Shown here one piece after another: positions 49,145-57,447 of a stretch of DNA of 64,000 nucleotides (positions are counted from its first letter, which is position 1; the number at the start of each line of letters is the position of its first letter). The DNA comes from Pseudobdellovibrionaceae bacterium (GTDB lineage Bacteria; Bdellovibrionota; Bdellovibrionia; Bdellovibrionales; Bdellovibrionaceae), in NCBI GenBank assembly GCA_030158485.1, contig JAOASS010000021.1, forward strand, positions 33,948 through 97,947, given 5' to 3'. The notes under the pieces were generated by a model that made no database searches, had not been told where the DNA came from, and saw nothing but the letters and a program-made list of their open reading frames with translations. Position numbers and translations under genes: made by a program.

Positions 49145-50503
49145 TTAGAGACCATTCATTTTAAATTCGATTTTATGTTCATTTAAAAATGGAGTATAAA
49201 TGTTTTTTAAAAGTTTTTCGGCATTTTCTATTGAAAGATTTTCGACAGAGGACAAATTATGGCAAAGTTCTTTTAAAATTTGATTTTGAACAATTCCAGC
49301 TTTTTGGACGAGTTGATAAGGTACTAAAGTGTAAGTTACCATGCCATAGCGAGATTTGAAAATCTCAGGAAATTTTTTTTCTAAGATTGATTCCACTTTT
49401 TTTCGTAATAAAAATTGTGGATCTGCTACTTTTTCGCTCATTTCAACCCAGTTTTCAATGGCCATATCAGCTATGGCATTGGCATTGGGTCTTTGCCGCT
49501 CATTGTAAGTTTGCAAAGTTTCGAACCAGGTTTGTTTCTGGTTTAGAATTTCTAAAAGTTGAGTGCAGTCTTCAAAACCTGAATTCATTCCCTGACCAAA
49601 AAAAGGAACAATGGCATGGGAAGCATCACCCATCAGGCAAACTGAATCTTGATAGATCCAATTTGAAAAACGAACTGTACCCAACGCTCCTTGGGGATTT
49701 TTTTTGAAATCATTTAAAAAATTTGGCATTAAGGGAAGTGAGTCTGCATATTGGCCAGAGAAAAGCTGTTGAATTTCTGAATCGGAGCGCACAGATTCAA
49801 AACTAACAGGTCCTTTTTGGGGTAAATACAAAGTGACAGTAAAGCTTCCGTCCAAGTTTGCTAATGCCATCATCATATGACTGCCACGGGGCCATATGTG
49901 CAGGGCTTTGGTATCTAAAGAATTGGGATGTGGCAAAAAAAGTTCTTTATAATCAGCATTCAACCATTCTGTTTTTTCGGAATAATCTAAGGGAAATGCT
50001 TTGATTAAATTTTTTCGAACAAGACTTCCTGCCCCATCCGTACCGAAAAGAAGATGATAATCAACTTTTTGACCGTTCGTAAAATTCATCGATTTGTCAT
50101 GAAAATTCATCGATTCTAAAGTGTGCTCAAAATGGAAGCGGGCTCCGGCTTTCTCAGCTTCGGTCATAAGAAATTTATTCAGAGAAGTTCGTGAAATTGA
50201 AAGATTTCTTTCGTTAGCTTGACCATAAGGTTGGTAAACTAAGTCACCGCTGACAGAGTGTATCATACGACCATAAACCGGTACGCAGAGATTAAGGGCT
50301 TGGCTCATAAGACCAGCTTGTTCAAGCGCATGCAATCCACGAGAAGTAACAATCAAATTGATAGAGCGGCCAGAGTTTTCGACATCGAGTCGGATATCAC
50401 TTCTTTTTTCGTACACATCGACTTCAAATTTTTTTTTTCGAAGTAACAGGGCCCATAGTGACCCCACAAGCCCGGCTCCAATGATCGTGATTTTACGATT
50501 CAT
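49145..50503 (-). CDS. kmo: Kynurenine 3-monooxygenase
   Basis: 452 aa flavoprotein hydroxylating kynurenine to 3-hydroxykynurenine with NADPH and O2. FAD motif IGAGLVGSLWALLLRKKKF at the N-terminus, ISRTSLNKFLMTEAEKAGA, LLFGTDGAGSLVRK, and the second FAD signature LMGDASHAIVPFFGQGMNSGFEDC (about 275-298). The C-terminal extension characteristic of Kmo is present but has no membrane anchor, as in bacterial enzymes. The start overlaps the end of kynU by 11 bases, so the two are coupled. Confidence 0.93.
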   Translation of the reverse strand: MNRKITIIGAGLVGSLWALLLRKKKFEVDVYEKRSDIRLDVENSGRSINLIVTSRGLHALEQAGLMSQALNLCVPVYGRMIHSVSGDLVYQPYGQANERNLSISRTSLNKFLMTEAEKAGARFHFEHTLESMNFHDKSMNFTNGQKVDYHLLFGTDGAGSLVRKNLIKAFPLDYSEKTEWLNADYKELFLPHPNSLDTKALHIWPRGSHMMMALANLDGSFTVTLYLPQKGPVSFESVRSDSEIQQLFSGQYADSLPLMPNFLNDFKKNPQGALGTVRFSNWIYQDSVCLMGDASHAIVPFFGQGMNSGFEDCTQLLEILNQKQTWFETLQTYNERQRPNANAIADMAIENWVEMSEKVADPQFLLRKKVESILEKKFPEIFKSRYGMVTYTLVPYQLVQKAGIVQNQILKELCHNLSSVENLSIENAEKLLKNIYTPFLNEHKIEFKMNGL

Positions 50504-51749
50504 AGATCACTTCTTTAAAAGTCTGAACAAGTTTAAAAACATCTTCAAAAGAATTATACAAAGGCACAGGTGTTGCGCGAATAATATCAGGTTCCCTAAA
50601 GTCAACAAAAACGCCCCTTTCACGCAAAGTTTGGGTCCACTTTTGAGGTGAATTTTTAAATCTCAAGCAGAGCATCGATCCTCGGTTTGGTGACTCAGGA
50701 GTCACTATTGAAACTTCTGATTTGAGTTCTGTTTCGACTAATTTTTCAAAGTAGTTTGTCAATTTGTCACCTTTTTCTCTTAGGGTCTTCATTGTGGCTT
50801 GATCAAAGAGTTCCATCGAGGCCCGTAGAGAAGCGAGTTGAAATATAGGAGGGTTGCTAAGTTGCCAAGCTTCGACCGTAGGAATAGCTTCGAATTGTGG
50901 TCCCATTTTAAAACGATTTTTTTTATTTTGACCCCACCAACCTTCAAAGCGTGGAAGATTTTGAGGCCCTAAGTGCTTTTCGTGAATAAAAGCACCTGCG
51001 ATTCCGCCAGGTCCAGAATTTAAATATTTATAGGAGCACCAAACGGCAAAATCCACATCCCAATTATGTAATTCTAATCTTAAGTTACCGGCCCCGTGAG
51101 CTAAATTAAAACCGGCAAGAGCTCCCACTTTGTGAGCTGCGGCCGTTACATTTTTAAAATCGAAGCATTGACCTGAAAGATAGTTGCAGTTTCCTAATAG
51201 AACAAGAGATAAAGAATCGCCTAAACTTTCAATTTGAGCTATGAGATCTTCTTCACGGATATGGATTTCATTTGGACGAGGTTTTAATTCTACAACTGTG
51301 GTTGAAGGATCAAATCCATGAAATCGACTTTGTGAATCCACTGCATACTTGTCAGAGGGGAAAGTATTGTTTTCGATTAAAATTTTATATTTTGTTTTTG
51401 TTGGCCTGTAGAAGCTCACCATCATCAAGTGCAAATTAACAGTCAGACTGTTCATCGCCACAACTTCTGACTCTTTTGCTCCGACCAGACGTGAAAAGGA
51501 ACCTGTGATATTTTCGTGATAGGGGAGCCACGGATGTGCTCCTTCAAAATGACCTTCGACTCCGTACTGGCCCCAAGCTTGAAGCTCTTCGTTAATATAA
51601 TCTTTTGCTTTTTTAGGCATGAGTCCCAAAGAATGGCCGGCAAAATATAAAGGGCCGTCTTTTGAAGAAACATCTGGGAAAATAAACTCTTGTCTAAAGC
51701 TTTTTAAAGGATCTTGCCGGTCAAGTTCTTGAGCATGGGCTAATGTCAT
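50493..51749 (-). CDS. kynU: Kynureninase
   Basis: 418 aa from the ATG at 51749, four bases after the upstream stop and with AAGGA upstream; the longer frame to 51782 overlaps the previous gene. PLP enzyme cleaving (3-hydroxy)kynurenine to (3-hydroxy)anthranilate and alanine. The N-terminus ELDRQDPLKSFRQEFIFP, FAGHSLGLMPK, NSLTVNLHLM, the PLP-lysine segment WCSYKYLNSGPGG and FEGWWGQNKKNRFKM are typical. It acts with Kmo directly downstream. Confidence 0.94.
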   Translation of the reverse strand: MTLAHAQELDRQDPLKSFRQEFIFPDVSSKDGPLYFAGHSLGLMPKKAKDYINEELQAWGQYGVEGHFEGAHPWLPYHENITGSFSRLVGAKESEVVAMNSLTVNLHLMMVSFYRPTKTKYKILIENNTFPSDKYAVDSQSRFHGFDPSTTVVELKPRPNEIHIREEDLIAQIESLGDSLSLVLLGNCNYLSGQCFDFKNVTAAAHKVGALAGFNLAHGAGNLRLELHNWDVDFAVWCSYKYLNSGPGGIAGAFIHEKHLGPQNLPRFEGWWGQNKKNRFKMGPQFEAIPTVEAWQLSNPPIFQLASLRASMELFDQATMKTLREKGDKLTNYFEKLVETELKSEVSIVTPESPNRGSMLCLRFKNSPQKWTQTLRERGVFVDFREPDIIRATPVPLYNSFEDVFKLVQTFKEVIYES

Positions 51750-51753
51750 TTTT

Positions 51754-52560
51754 TTAACATTCCTTATTCTTGATAAATTCATTAACGCTTACTGAAACAG
51801 GGGGAAGTAAATTAACTTTAAGTTCAATCTTCATGTCAGGTTTTAACATCTCGGCCACAGTGGCTGCGCCCGCTAGAACCACGCTACCTGCTTTTAAAGA
51901 CTGATTTCTTTTCTGAAGCAGTTGGCAGAGTTGAATAACCGACTGAACGGGGTCTCCAGAAATATCTTTTGAATTTCCAGTTTGAGCCACTTGACCATTA
52001 ATGATCATTTCCATTTTAAGGTTAAGAAGATCTAATTTTTTAAAATTCTTTTCCCATGGACCGATCACAAAAAAAGAAGAAGAGGAATTATCCGCAATAA
52101 CATCTTCCATGGAAAAGTATTTAAAGTGTTCGTAGCGAGAGTCTAGAATTTCCAAAGCAGCGGCAATTCCTCCGCAAGCTTCTAAAACATCATTTCGAGT
52201 CACAGGCGCGCTCAGATCTTTTTCTATCAAAAAAGCCACTTCTGGTTCAATTTTGGGGTGGATACTGCCTTGAAGTTTAAAAAAGCCTTTGTTTTCAATT
52301 TTCATTTTATCAGATAAAAAACCATAAAGTGGTGAATCCAAGTTCATTTGTTGACGTTTCGCTTCAGAAGTCAGGCCCATTTTCCATCCAACTTGGGTTT
52401 CGCCTTCAGCTTCGCAAAGTTTCCATTGTCGTTCTTGAATATCGTAAGCATCAGATCTTGAAAAAGTGCTTATTTCTTTACTTATTTGGGCAATGGGGAT
52501 CGCTTTTCTTCTAGCCCCGTGCAACACGCCAGCCCAATAATCTAGATTTTCTTTCTCCAA
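51754..52560 (-). CDS. 4-oxalocrotonate decarboxylase / 2-oxopent-4-enoate hydratase family
   Basis: 268 aa from a TTG at 52560 with AAGGCGGG upstream; the longest frame (to 52617) would run through the divergent promoter. FAH-superfamily enzyme: KIEPEVAFLIEKDL (metal Glu pair), AALEILDSRYEHFKY, DNSSSSFFVIG and GAATVAEMLKPD. In the 2-aminomuconate route, 4-oxalocrotonate is decarboxylated to 2-oxopent-4-enoate (NbaG/AmnE-like) and then hydrated by a homologous hydratase (NbaH). The operon holds only one of the pair; the position after deaminase chemistry makes the decarboxylase more likely, but motifs alone do not distinguish them. Confidence 0.75.
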   Translation of the reverse strand: MEKENLDYWAGVLHGARRKAIPIAQISKEISTFSRSDAYDIQERQWKLCEAEGETQVGWKMGLTSEAKRQQMNLDSPLYGFLSDKMKIENKGFFKLQGSIHPKIEPEVAFLIEKDLSAPVTRNDVLEACGGIAAALEILDSRYEHFKYFSMEDVIADNSSSSFFVIGPWEKNFKKLDLLNLKMEMIINGQVAQTGNSKDISGDPVQSVIQLCQLLQKRNQSLKAGSVVLAGAATVAEMLKPDMKIELKVNLLPPVSVSVNEFIKNKEC

Positions 52561-52575
52561 TTTAGCCCGCCTTGT

Positions 52576-52594
52576 TAGTATGCACTGAACACTA
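52576..52594. promoter_or_regulatory. Candidate operator in the divergent kynurenine promoter
   Basis: TAGTATGCACTGAACACTA is a 19-bp dyad (TAGTnTnCAsTGnAnACTA; 14 of 18 paired positions symmetric) with TAGT-N11-ACTA arms. It is centred in the 60 bases between the start codons of the two arms and fits a GntR-, LysR- or Lrp-type regulator; none is encoded nearby. Confidence 0.5.
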
Positions 52595-52620
52595 TCTGAC
52601 CCACCGGAAAGAGGCAAGTA

Positions 52621-53280
52621 TTGGAAATTATCGACATCAGTCCCTTAATTAATTCGAATCTTGCGGTTTTTCCTGGCGACACGCCCTTTCAAGAAGATTT
52701 TTTAATGAGCACAGATCGGGGGCAACACATGACTTTATCAAAAATAACCACGACTGTTCATTTGGGTGCCCATACTGATGCGCCAAATCACTATGCTGCC
52801 AAGAGTGAGTCTATCGAAGTCAGATCTTTGGATTATTATTTAGGCAAAGCCCAAGTTATTGAAGTTCAAATTCCGCGGGGCAAAAGAATCAGAATCGTAG
52901 ATTTAAAAGGTCAAAAAATTTTAGCACCCCGGGTGCTCTTTAAAACGCTGTCATTTCCTAACCCCTATGAGTGGAACGATGATTTTAATTCCTTATCAGA
53001 AGAACTTGTTCAGTATCTGGCAGATCAAAATGTGAAACTTGTCGGACTTGATACTCCTTCTATTGACCTGGCACAGGACTCTATTCTTGAAAGTCATCTT
53101 TGTGTTCATAGAAATAATATGGCTATCCTCGAAGGGATTGTTTTAGAACATGTGCCAGTCGGTATTTATGAGTTGATTGCTCTCCCACTAAAAATTGAAA
53201 AAGCAGACGCCAGCCCTGTGCGAGCTGTCTTAAGAAAATACCAAGATAGTTTTCAAATTGATCAAAAGGCTATTTTATGA
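52621..53280 (+). CDS. kynB: Kynurenine formamidase (cyclase family)
   Basis: 219 aa from a TTG at 52621, six bases after AAAGAGG. Hydrolyses N-formylkynurenine to kynurenine and formate. The metal-binding motif HLGAHTDAPNHY (HxGxHxDxPxH, about 50-61) and early IDISPLINSNLAVFPGDTPF are the KynB/cyclase hallmarks, as is LVGLDTPSIDLAQDS in the C-terminal half. Its stop overlaps the next gene's ATG (ATGA). Its presence implies that formylkynurenine is made by a tryptophan dioxygenase encoded elsewhere or taken from outside. Confidence 0.9.
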   Translation: MEIIDISPLINSNLAVFPGDTPFQEDFLMSTDRGQHMTLSKITTTVHLGAHTDAPNHYAAKSESIEVRSLDYYLGKAQVIEVQIPRGKRIRIVDLKGQKILAPRVLFKTLSFPNPYEWNDDFNSLSEELVQYLADQNVKLVGLDTPSIDLAQDSILESHLCVHRNNMAILEGIVLEHVPVGIYELIALPLKIEKADASPVRAVLRKYQDSFQIDQKAIL

Positions 53281-54722
53281 AAAGAATTTTAAATTATATC
53301 AATGGTGAAATGAAGGGGCCGCGATCAGGAAAATTTTTAGAAAATAAAGACCCCTCAAGAGGTCAAGTTTACTCTCTTGTTCCGGACTCTGACGAAACTG
53401 ATGTTTTGGAAGCCATCGAAGCGGCACAAAAAGCTTTTATTTCTTGGTCCGAAACGTCCGTTGCAACTCGAGTCCTTTTTTTAAGAAAAATCGCCTCCAA
53501 AATCGAACAGAATTTAGAGGCACTGGCACTTGCTGAATCTATCGACAGTGGAAAACCGTTAAATCTTGCGCGGACTGTTGATATTCCAAGGTCTCAAAGT
53601 AATTTCGAATTTTTTGCCGATGCCATGACTCAGTTTCATGGGGAAGCTTTTAAAACAGATTCTCGCGCATTGAATTATGTCACATATTCTCCGCTCGGAG
53701 TGGTGGCCTGTATATCACCATGGAATTTACCACTTTATCTTTTTTCATGGAAAATTGCACCGGCTTTAGCTGCAGGAAATACAGTCGTTGCGAAGCCATC
53801 AGAGATGACTCCGATGACGGCCTTTTTATTAAGTGAAATAGCAATCGAAGTGGGGTTGCCAAAAGGGGTTTTGAATATCATTCATGGCACAGGACCTGAT
53901 GTAGGTGTTCCTTTAGTTAATCATCCTCTTATCAAAGCCGTGTCCTTTACCGGAAGTACGAAAACAGGCAGAAGTATTGCTCAAAGTACAGCGGCTAGTT
54001 TTAAAAAACTTTCGCTTGAAATGGGTGGTAAAAACGCAAATATTATTTTCTCTGATTGCGATTTTGAAAAAACATTGAACATGACGCTAAGATCAAGTTT
54101 TTTAAATCAAGGGCAGATTTGCCTTTGCGGATCTAGAATTTTTATCCAAAGTGCGATTTATGAAAAGTTTAAATCGGCATTAGTTGAAAAAACTTTAAAA
54201 TTAAAATTAGGCGACCCACTTAAAATTGAGACAGATCAGGGGGCGCTTGTTTCAGAAGCTCACCGCGACAAAGTGTTATCATATATTGAACTCGCTCAAA
54301 AAGAGGGTGGAAAAGTTCTTTGCGGCGGTAAAGTTGGAAAGCTATCAGGTGATTTGGCTCAAGGTTATTATATTCAACCCACTTTAATTGAAGGACTCTC
54401 TGCAAGCTCTCGAATTAATCAAGAAGAAGTATTCGGTCCCGTTGCAACTTTGATTCCTTTTCACGATCTAGATGATGTCATTCAAATGGCGAATTCAACA
54501 CAGTATGGATTATCGGCTAGTGTGTGGACGCAAGATCTGACGAAAGGTCATAAAGTTGCCCAACGACTTGAAGCAGGAATTGTTTGGATCAACACATGGA
54601 TGCTACGAGATTTAAGAACCCCTTTCGGTGGAGTCAAAGAATCGGGTATCGGCCGTGAGGGTGGAAAACAGGCCCTCGAGTTTATGAGCGAAGTTAAAAA
54701 TATTTGCATAGGATTGGAATAA
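53277..54722 (+). CDS. nbaE: 2-aminomuconic 6-semialdehyde dehydrogenase
   Basis: 481 aa aldehyde dehydrogenase. NAD motif PWNLPLYLFSWKIAPALAAG, AKPSEMTPMTAF, SFTGSTKTGRSIAQ, general base in LEMGGKNANIIF, catalytic Cys in NQGQICLCGSRIF (about 280-292) and EEVFGPVATLIPF near the end. Many ALDHs look alike; the assignment to aminomuconate semialdehyde rests on the operon, where it sits between KynB and a RidA-type deaminase. Four-base overlap with kynB. Confidence 0.87.
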   Translation: MKRILNYINGEMKGPRSGKFLENKDPSRGQVYSLVPDSDETDVLEAIEAAQKAFISWSETSVATRVLFLRKIASKIEQNLEALALAESIDSGKPLNLARTVDIPRSQSNFEFFADAMTQFHGEAFKTDSRALNYVTYSPLGVVACISPWNLPLYLFSWKIAPALAAGNTVVAKPSEMTPMTAFLLSEIAIEVGLPKGVLNIIHGTGPDVGVPLVNHPLIKAVSFTGSTKTGRSIAQSTAASFKKLSLEMGGKNANIIFSDCDFEKTLNMTLRSSFLNQGQICLCGSRIFIQSAIYEKFKSALVEKTLKLKLGDPLKIETDQGALVSEAHRDKVLSYIELAQKEGGKVLCGGKVGKLSGDLAQGYYIQPTLIEGLSASSRINQEEVFGPVATLIPFHDLDDVIQMANSTQYGLSASVWTQDLTKGHKVAQRLEAGIVWINTWMLRDLRTPFGGVKESGIGREGGKQALEFMSEVKNICIGLE

Positions 54723-54726
54723 GTAA

Positions 54727-55155
54727 ATGAGTGAACAAATTAATTCTTCAAGAGCTCCAGAACCAGTGGGTTTATACCCTCATGCAAGATCCGTTGGCGA
54801 TCTTTTGTTTTTGTCGGGAGTCGGACCAAGAGAACGTGGAACAAAAAAAATTCCAGGTGTTGAGTTAAATGAACAGGGATTCATTCAAAGTTATGACATT
54901 GAAATTCAGTGCCATAGCGTTTTTAAAAATGTACGTGCTATTCTGGAGGATGCAGGTTCGAGTTGGGAAAATTTGATTGATGTCACAGTTTATTTAACAA
55001 ATATGAAAGCCGATTTTCCGATTTATAATCGATTGTGGGCAGAATATTTTAAAGACAATCCACCTTGCCGAACAACTTTAGAAATCAATTCTCTTCCAAC
55101 TCCGATTGCGATTGAATTAAAATGTGTGGCGATTTTAAAAAAGAAGAAAGGTTAA
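54727..55155 (+). CDS. nbaF: 2-aminomuconate deaminase (RidA family)
   Basis: 142 aa, the length of NbaF/AmnD-type deaminases and longer than plain RidA. Signatures: SSRAPEPVGLYPHARSVGDLLFLSGVGPRE at the N-terminus (split: LFLSGVGPR is the loop), VFKNVRAILEDAGSSWENLIDVTVYLTNM, and PPCRTTLEINSLPTPIAIELKCVAI with the conserved Arg and Glu. Converts 2-aminomuconate to 4-oxalocrotonate with ammonia release. Four bases after nbaE, three before the next gene. Confidence 0.88.
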   Translation: MSEQINSSRAPEPVGLYPHARSVGDLLFLSGVGPRERGTKKIPGVELNEQGFIQSYDIEIQCHSVFKNVRAILEDAGSSWENLIDVTVYLTNMKADFPIYNRLWAEYFKDNPPCRTTLEINSLPTPIAIELKCVAILKKKKG

Positions 55156-55158
55156 GCA

Positions 55159-55677
55159 ATGTTAAGTGCTTTTAACTTTAAAAACTGGATTGATGAAAAC
55201 AGACACTTGCTCAAACCGCCCGTGGGAAACAAAGTCATCTGGAAAGACCATGAATTTATTGTGATGACGGTCGGTGGGCCCAATGCCCGCACTGATTTTC
55301 ATGTCAATCAAAGTGAAGAGTTTTTCTATCAACTTGAAGGTCAGATGACTTTAAAAGTGATTAATGAAGAAGGAAAGTTTCAGGATTTGCAAATTAAGGC
55401 GGGGGATATTTTTTTACTACCTGCCAGTATTCCACATTCACCTCAGCGGGAAGCGGGGTCAATTGGTCTTGTGATTGAAAGACGACGACGGGAAGGTGAA
55501 CTGGATGGCCTTCAATGGTACTGTGAAAAATGTGAAAATAAACTTTATGAAGAATTTTTTAAACTGACAGATATTGAAACTCAGTTTCCAGCTGTTTTTG
55601 AACGGTACTATCAGAGCCCTCATACATCTTGTCAGAAATGTCACCACACAAATGGTCGGAAATGGAGCCAAAGTTAA
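55159..55677 (+). CDS. nbaC: 3-hydroxyanthranilate 3,4-dioxygenase
   Basis: 172 aa cupin, the bacterial single-domain length. Opens the ring of 3-hydroxyanthranilate to 2-amino-3-carboxymuconate semialdehyde. Fe(II) ligands: His and Glu in [15 protein letters not shown] (about 48-62) and His in [11 protein letters not shown] (about 90-100); substrate Arg in GGPNARTDF. The C-terminal rubredoxin-like metal site CEKC...CQKC (about 125-168) found in bacterial enzymes is intact. It precedes the ACMS decarboxylase by three bases. Confidence 0.94.
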   Translation: MLSAFNFKNWIDENRHLLKPPVGNKVIWKDHEFIVMTVGGPNARTDFHVNQSEEFFYQLEGQMTLKVINEEGKFQDLQIKAGDIFLLPASIPHSPQREAGSIGLVIERRRREGELDGLQWYCEKCENKLYEEFFKLTDIETQFPAVFERYYQSPHTSCQKCHHTNGRKWSQS

Positions 55678-55680
55678 AAA

Positions 55681-56697
55681 ATGCTCAAAATTGATATTCA
55701 CACTCACATTTTGCCACCAGAACTACCAGATTTTAAAAAGATGTTTGGTTATGGTGGCTTTATCAAGCTTCAAAAATGCCCCGGCTGTCATGATTTAGAT
55801 ATGCTTGATGACAAGGGGATTTTTTTTAGACGTATTCAGCAGAACTGTGTGGATCCTAATACAAGAATTAAAGAATGTGATCAGCACCAAGTTCATGTTC
55901 AAGTGCTTTCAACAATTCCCACAATGTTTAACTATCATATTCCTGATGCTGATGGATTGACTGTTTCAAAGTTTTTAAATGATCACATTTCTGAAGTGGT
56001 TAGAAAAACCCCCAAACGATTCATAGGTCTTGGAACAGTGCCTTTGCAAAACCCTGAAATGGCCGCTCAAGAAGTTGCAAGAGGGATGAACTCTTTAGGT
56101 CTCAAAGGTTTTCAGATTGGTTCTCATGTAAACGATTGGAACTTATCAGACGAAGCCCTTTTTCCATTTTACGAAGCTTGTGAAGCTGAAGGTGCTGCGC
56201 TCTTTGTTCACCCATGGGATATGCGAGGCCAAGATAAAATGCAAAAATACTGGCTTCCTTGGCTTGTTGGAATGCCAATGGAAACTTCATTAGCAATTTG
56301 CTCGATGATTTTTGGTGGAATATTTAAAAAATTTCCTAAGCTCAGAGTTGCATTTGCACATGGTGGCGGAGCATTCCCTTTTACTTTAGGTCGGGTTCAG
56401 CATGGGTTTGAAGCCAGGCCTGATCTTTGTGCAATTGATAACTCTGTTGCGCCAAAAGATTATGTCGGACATTTTTATTTGGATAGCTTGGTGCATGATG
56501 AAAAAGCGTTGAAGTATTTAGTTGAATTGTTTGGTCGGGAAAAAGTTTGTTTAGGAACGGATTACCCTTTTCCACTAGGTGAAAGTATTCCGGGCCAGTT
56601 GATTGAAAAAACGTTTGGCGACAATGAAACAAGGGCGTGGCTTTATTCAAAGTCAGCTCTTAATTGGCTAAATTTAAAAGAAGAAGATTTTTTATAA
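55681..56697 (+). CDS. nbaD: 2-amino-3-carboxymuconate-6-semialdehyde decarboxylase
   Basis: 338 aa amidohydrolase-superfamily enzyme (ACMSD). Zinc ligands visible: IDIHTHILP (His7/His9 region), FVHPWDM (about 175-181), FAHGGGAFPFTLGR with the catalytic His (about 223), and LGTDYPFPLGE (Asp near 292). It channels ACMS into 2-aminomuconate semialdehyde and away from spontaneous cyclisation to quinolinate. Full length. SDR gene follows after 12 bases. Confidence 0.94.
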   Translation: MLKIDIHTHILPPELPDFKKMFGYGGFIKLQKCPGCHDLDMLDDKGIFFRRIQQNCVDPNTRIKECDQHQVHVQVLSTIPTMFNYHIPDADGLTVSKFLNDHISEVVRKTPKRFIGLGTVPLQNPEMAAQEVARGMNSLGLKGFQIGSHVNDWNLSDEALFPFYEACEAEGAALFVHPWDMRGQDKMQKYWLPWLVGMPMETSLAICSMIFGGIFKKFPKLRVAFAHGGGAFPFTLGRVQHGFEARPDLCAIDNSVAPKDYVGHFYLDSLVHDEKALKYLVELFGREKVCLGTDYPFPLGESIPGQLIEKTFGDNETRAWLYSKSALNWLNLKEEDFL

Positions 56698-56709
56698 AGG
56701 ATCAAATAA

Positions 56710-57447
56710 ATGGATTTAAAATTAAAAGGAAAAAAAGCATTGGTCATGGGCGGATCAACTGGACTGGGCCGGTCTATCGCCGAAGCACTTGTTCAAGAAG
56801 GGGCTGAAGTTGCAATTTGCTCTAGAAGTTTAGAAAAACTTAAAAAAGCCGCGGCTATGATTCACTGTCAGCATTATTTTTCCTGTGATTTATCTAAACC
56901 GGGTGAATCAAAACGAGTTGTTGAAGAAGCTATGAAGAAAATGGGTTTGATTGATATTCTAGTGACGAATACTGGGGGGCCTCAAAAAGCTCATTTTTTA
57001 GAAGTTTCAGAAAACCAGTGGCAAGAAGATTTTCAAAACCTTTGGATGAGCGTTGTGGAGTCTTTAAAAGTAGTTTTACCCAAGATGAAAGAAAATAATT
57101 TTGGACGAATTTTATTAGTGACCTCGATTGCAGCAAAAGAACCTCTGCCTGGTTTAACGACTTCAAATGGATTTCGAGCAGGACTACCAGGTCTTTGCAA
57201 ATCGATTTCGAATGAGTATGCCGCTTATGGTATTACATTAAATCTGTTACTACCTGGATATACTAATACTGATCGGTTAAAAGAGCTCAATCTATCTGAT
57301 GAAAAAATTAAACAAATGGTTCCTTCTGGACGATTAGGTGATCCTCAAGAACTAGCTGATTTAGCAACTTTTCTAGCTTCGCCGCGTGCTGGATATATCA
57401 CGGGTCAAAGTATCGCTGTTGATGGCGGTGCCTTAAAAGGACTTTAG
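56710..57447 (+). CDS. Short-chain dehydrogenase/reductase, atypical active site
   Basis: 245 aa SDR. N-terminal MGGSTGLGRSIAEALVQEGAEVAIC (split: GGSTGLG is the TGxxxGxG motif), NTGGPQ in place of NNAG, and the C-terminal LPGYTNTDR and ITGQSIAVDGGAL. The YxxxK pair is altered: after LVTSIAAKEPLPGLTTSN comes GFRAGLPGLCKS, so the Tyr is replaced by Phe or Asn-Gly and only the Lys remains. This SNxxRxxxxGLxK form occurs in an SDR subgroup annotated as 3-oxoacyl-ACP-reductase-like. Its step in kynurenine degradation is unclear. It overlaps the convergent gene by 15 bases. Confidence 0.8.
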   Translation: MDLKLKGKKALVMGGSTGLGRSIAEALVQEGAEVAICSRSLEKLKKAAAMIHCQHYFSCDLSKPGESKRVVEEAMKKMGLIDILVTNTGGPQKAHFLEVSENQWQEDFQNLWMSVVESLKVVLPKMKENNFGRILLVTSIAAKEPLPGLTTSNGFRAGLPGLCKSISNEYAAYGITLNLLLPGYTNTDRLKELNLSDEKIKQMVPSGRLGDPQELADLATFLASPRAGYITGQSIAVDGGALKGL

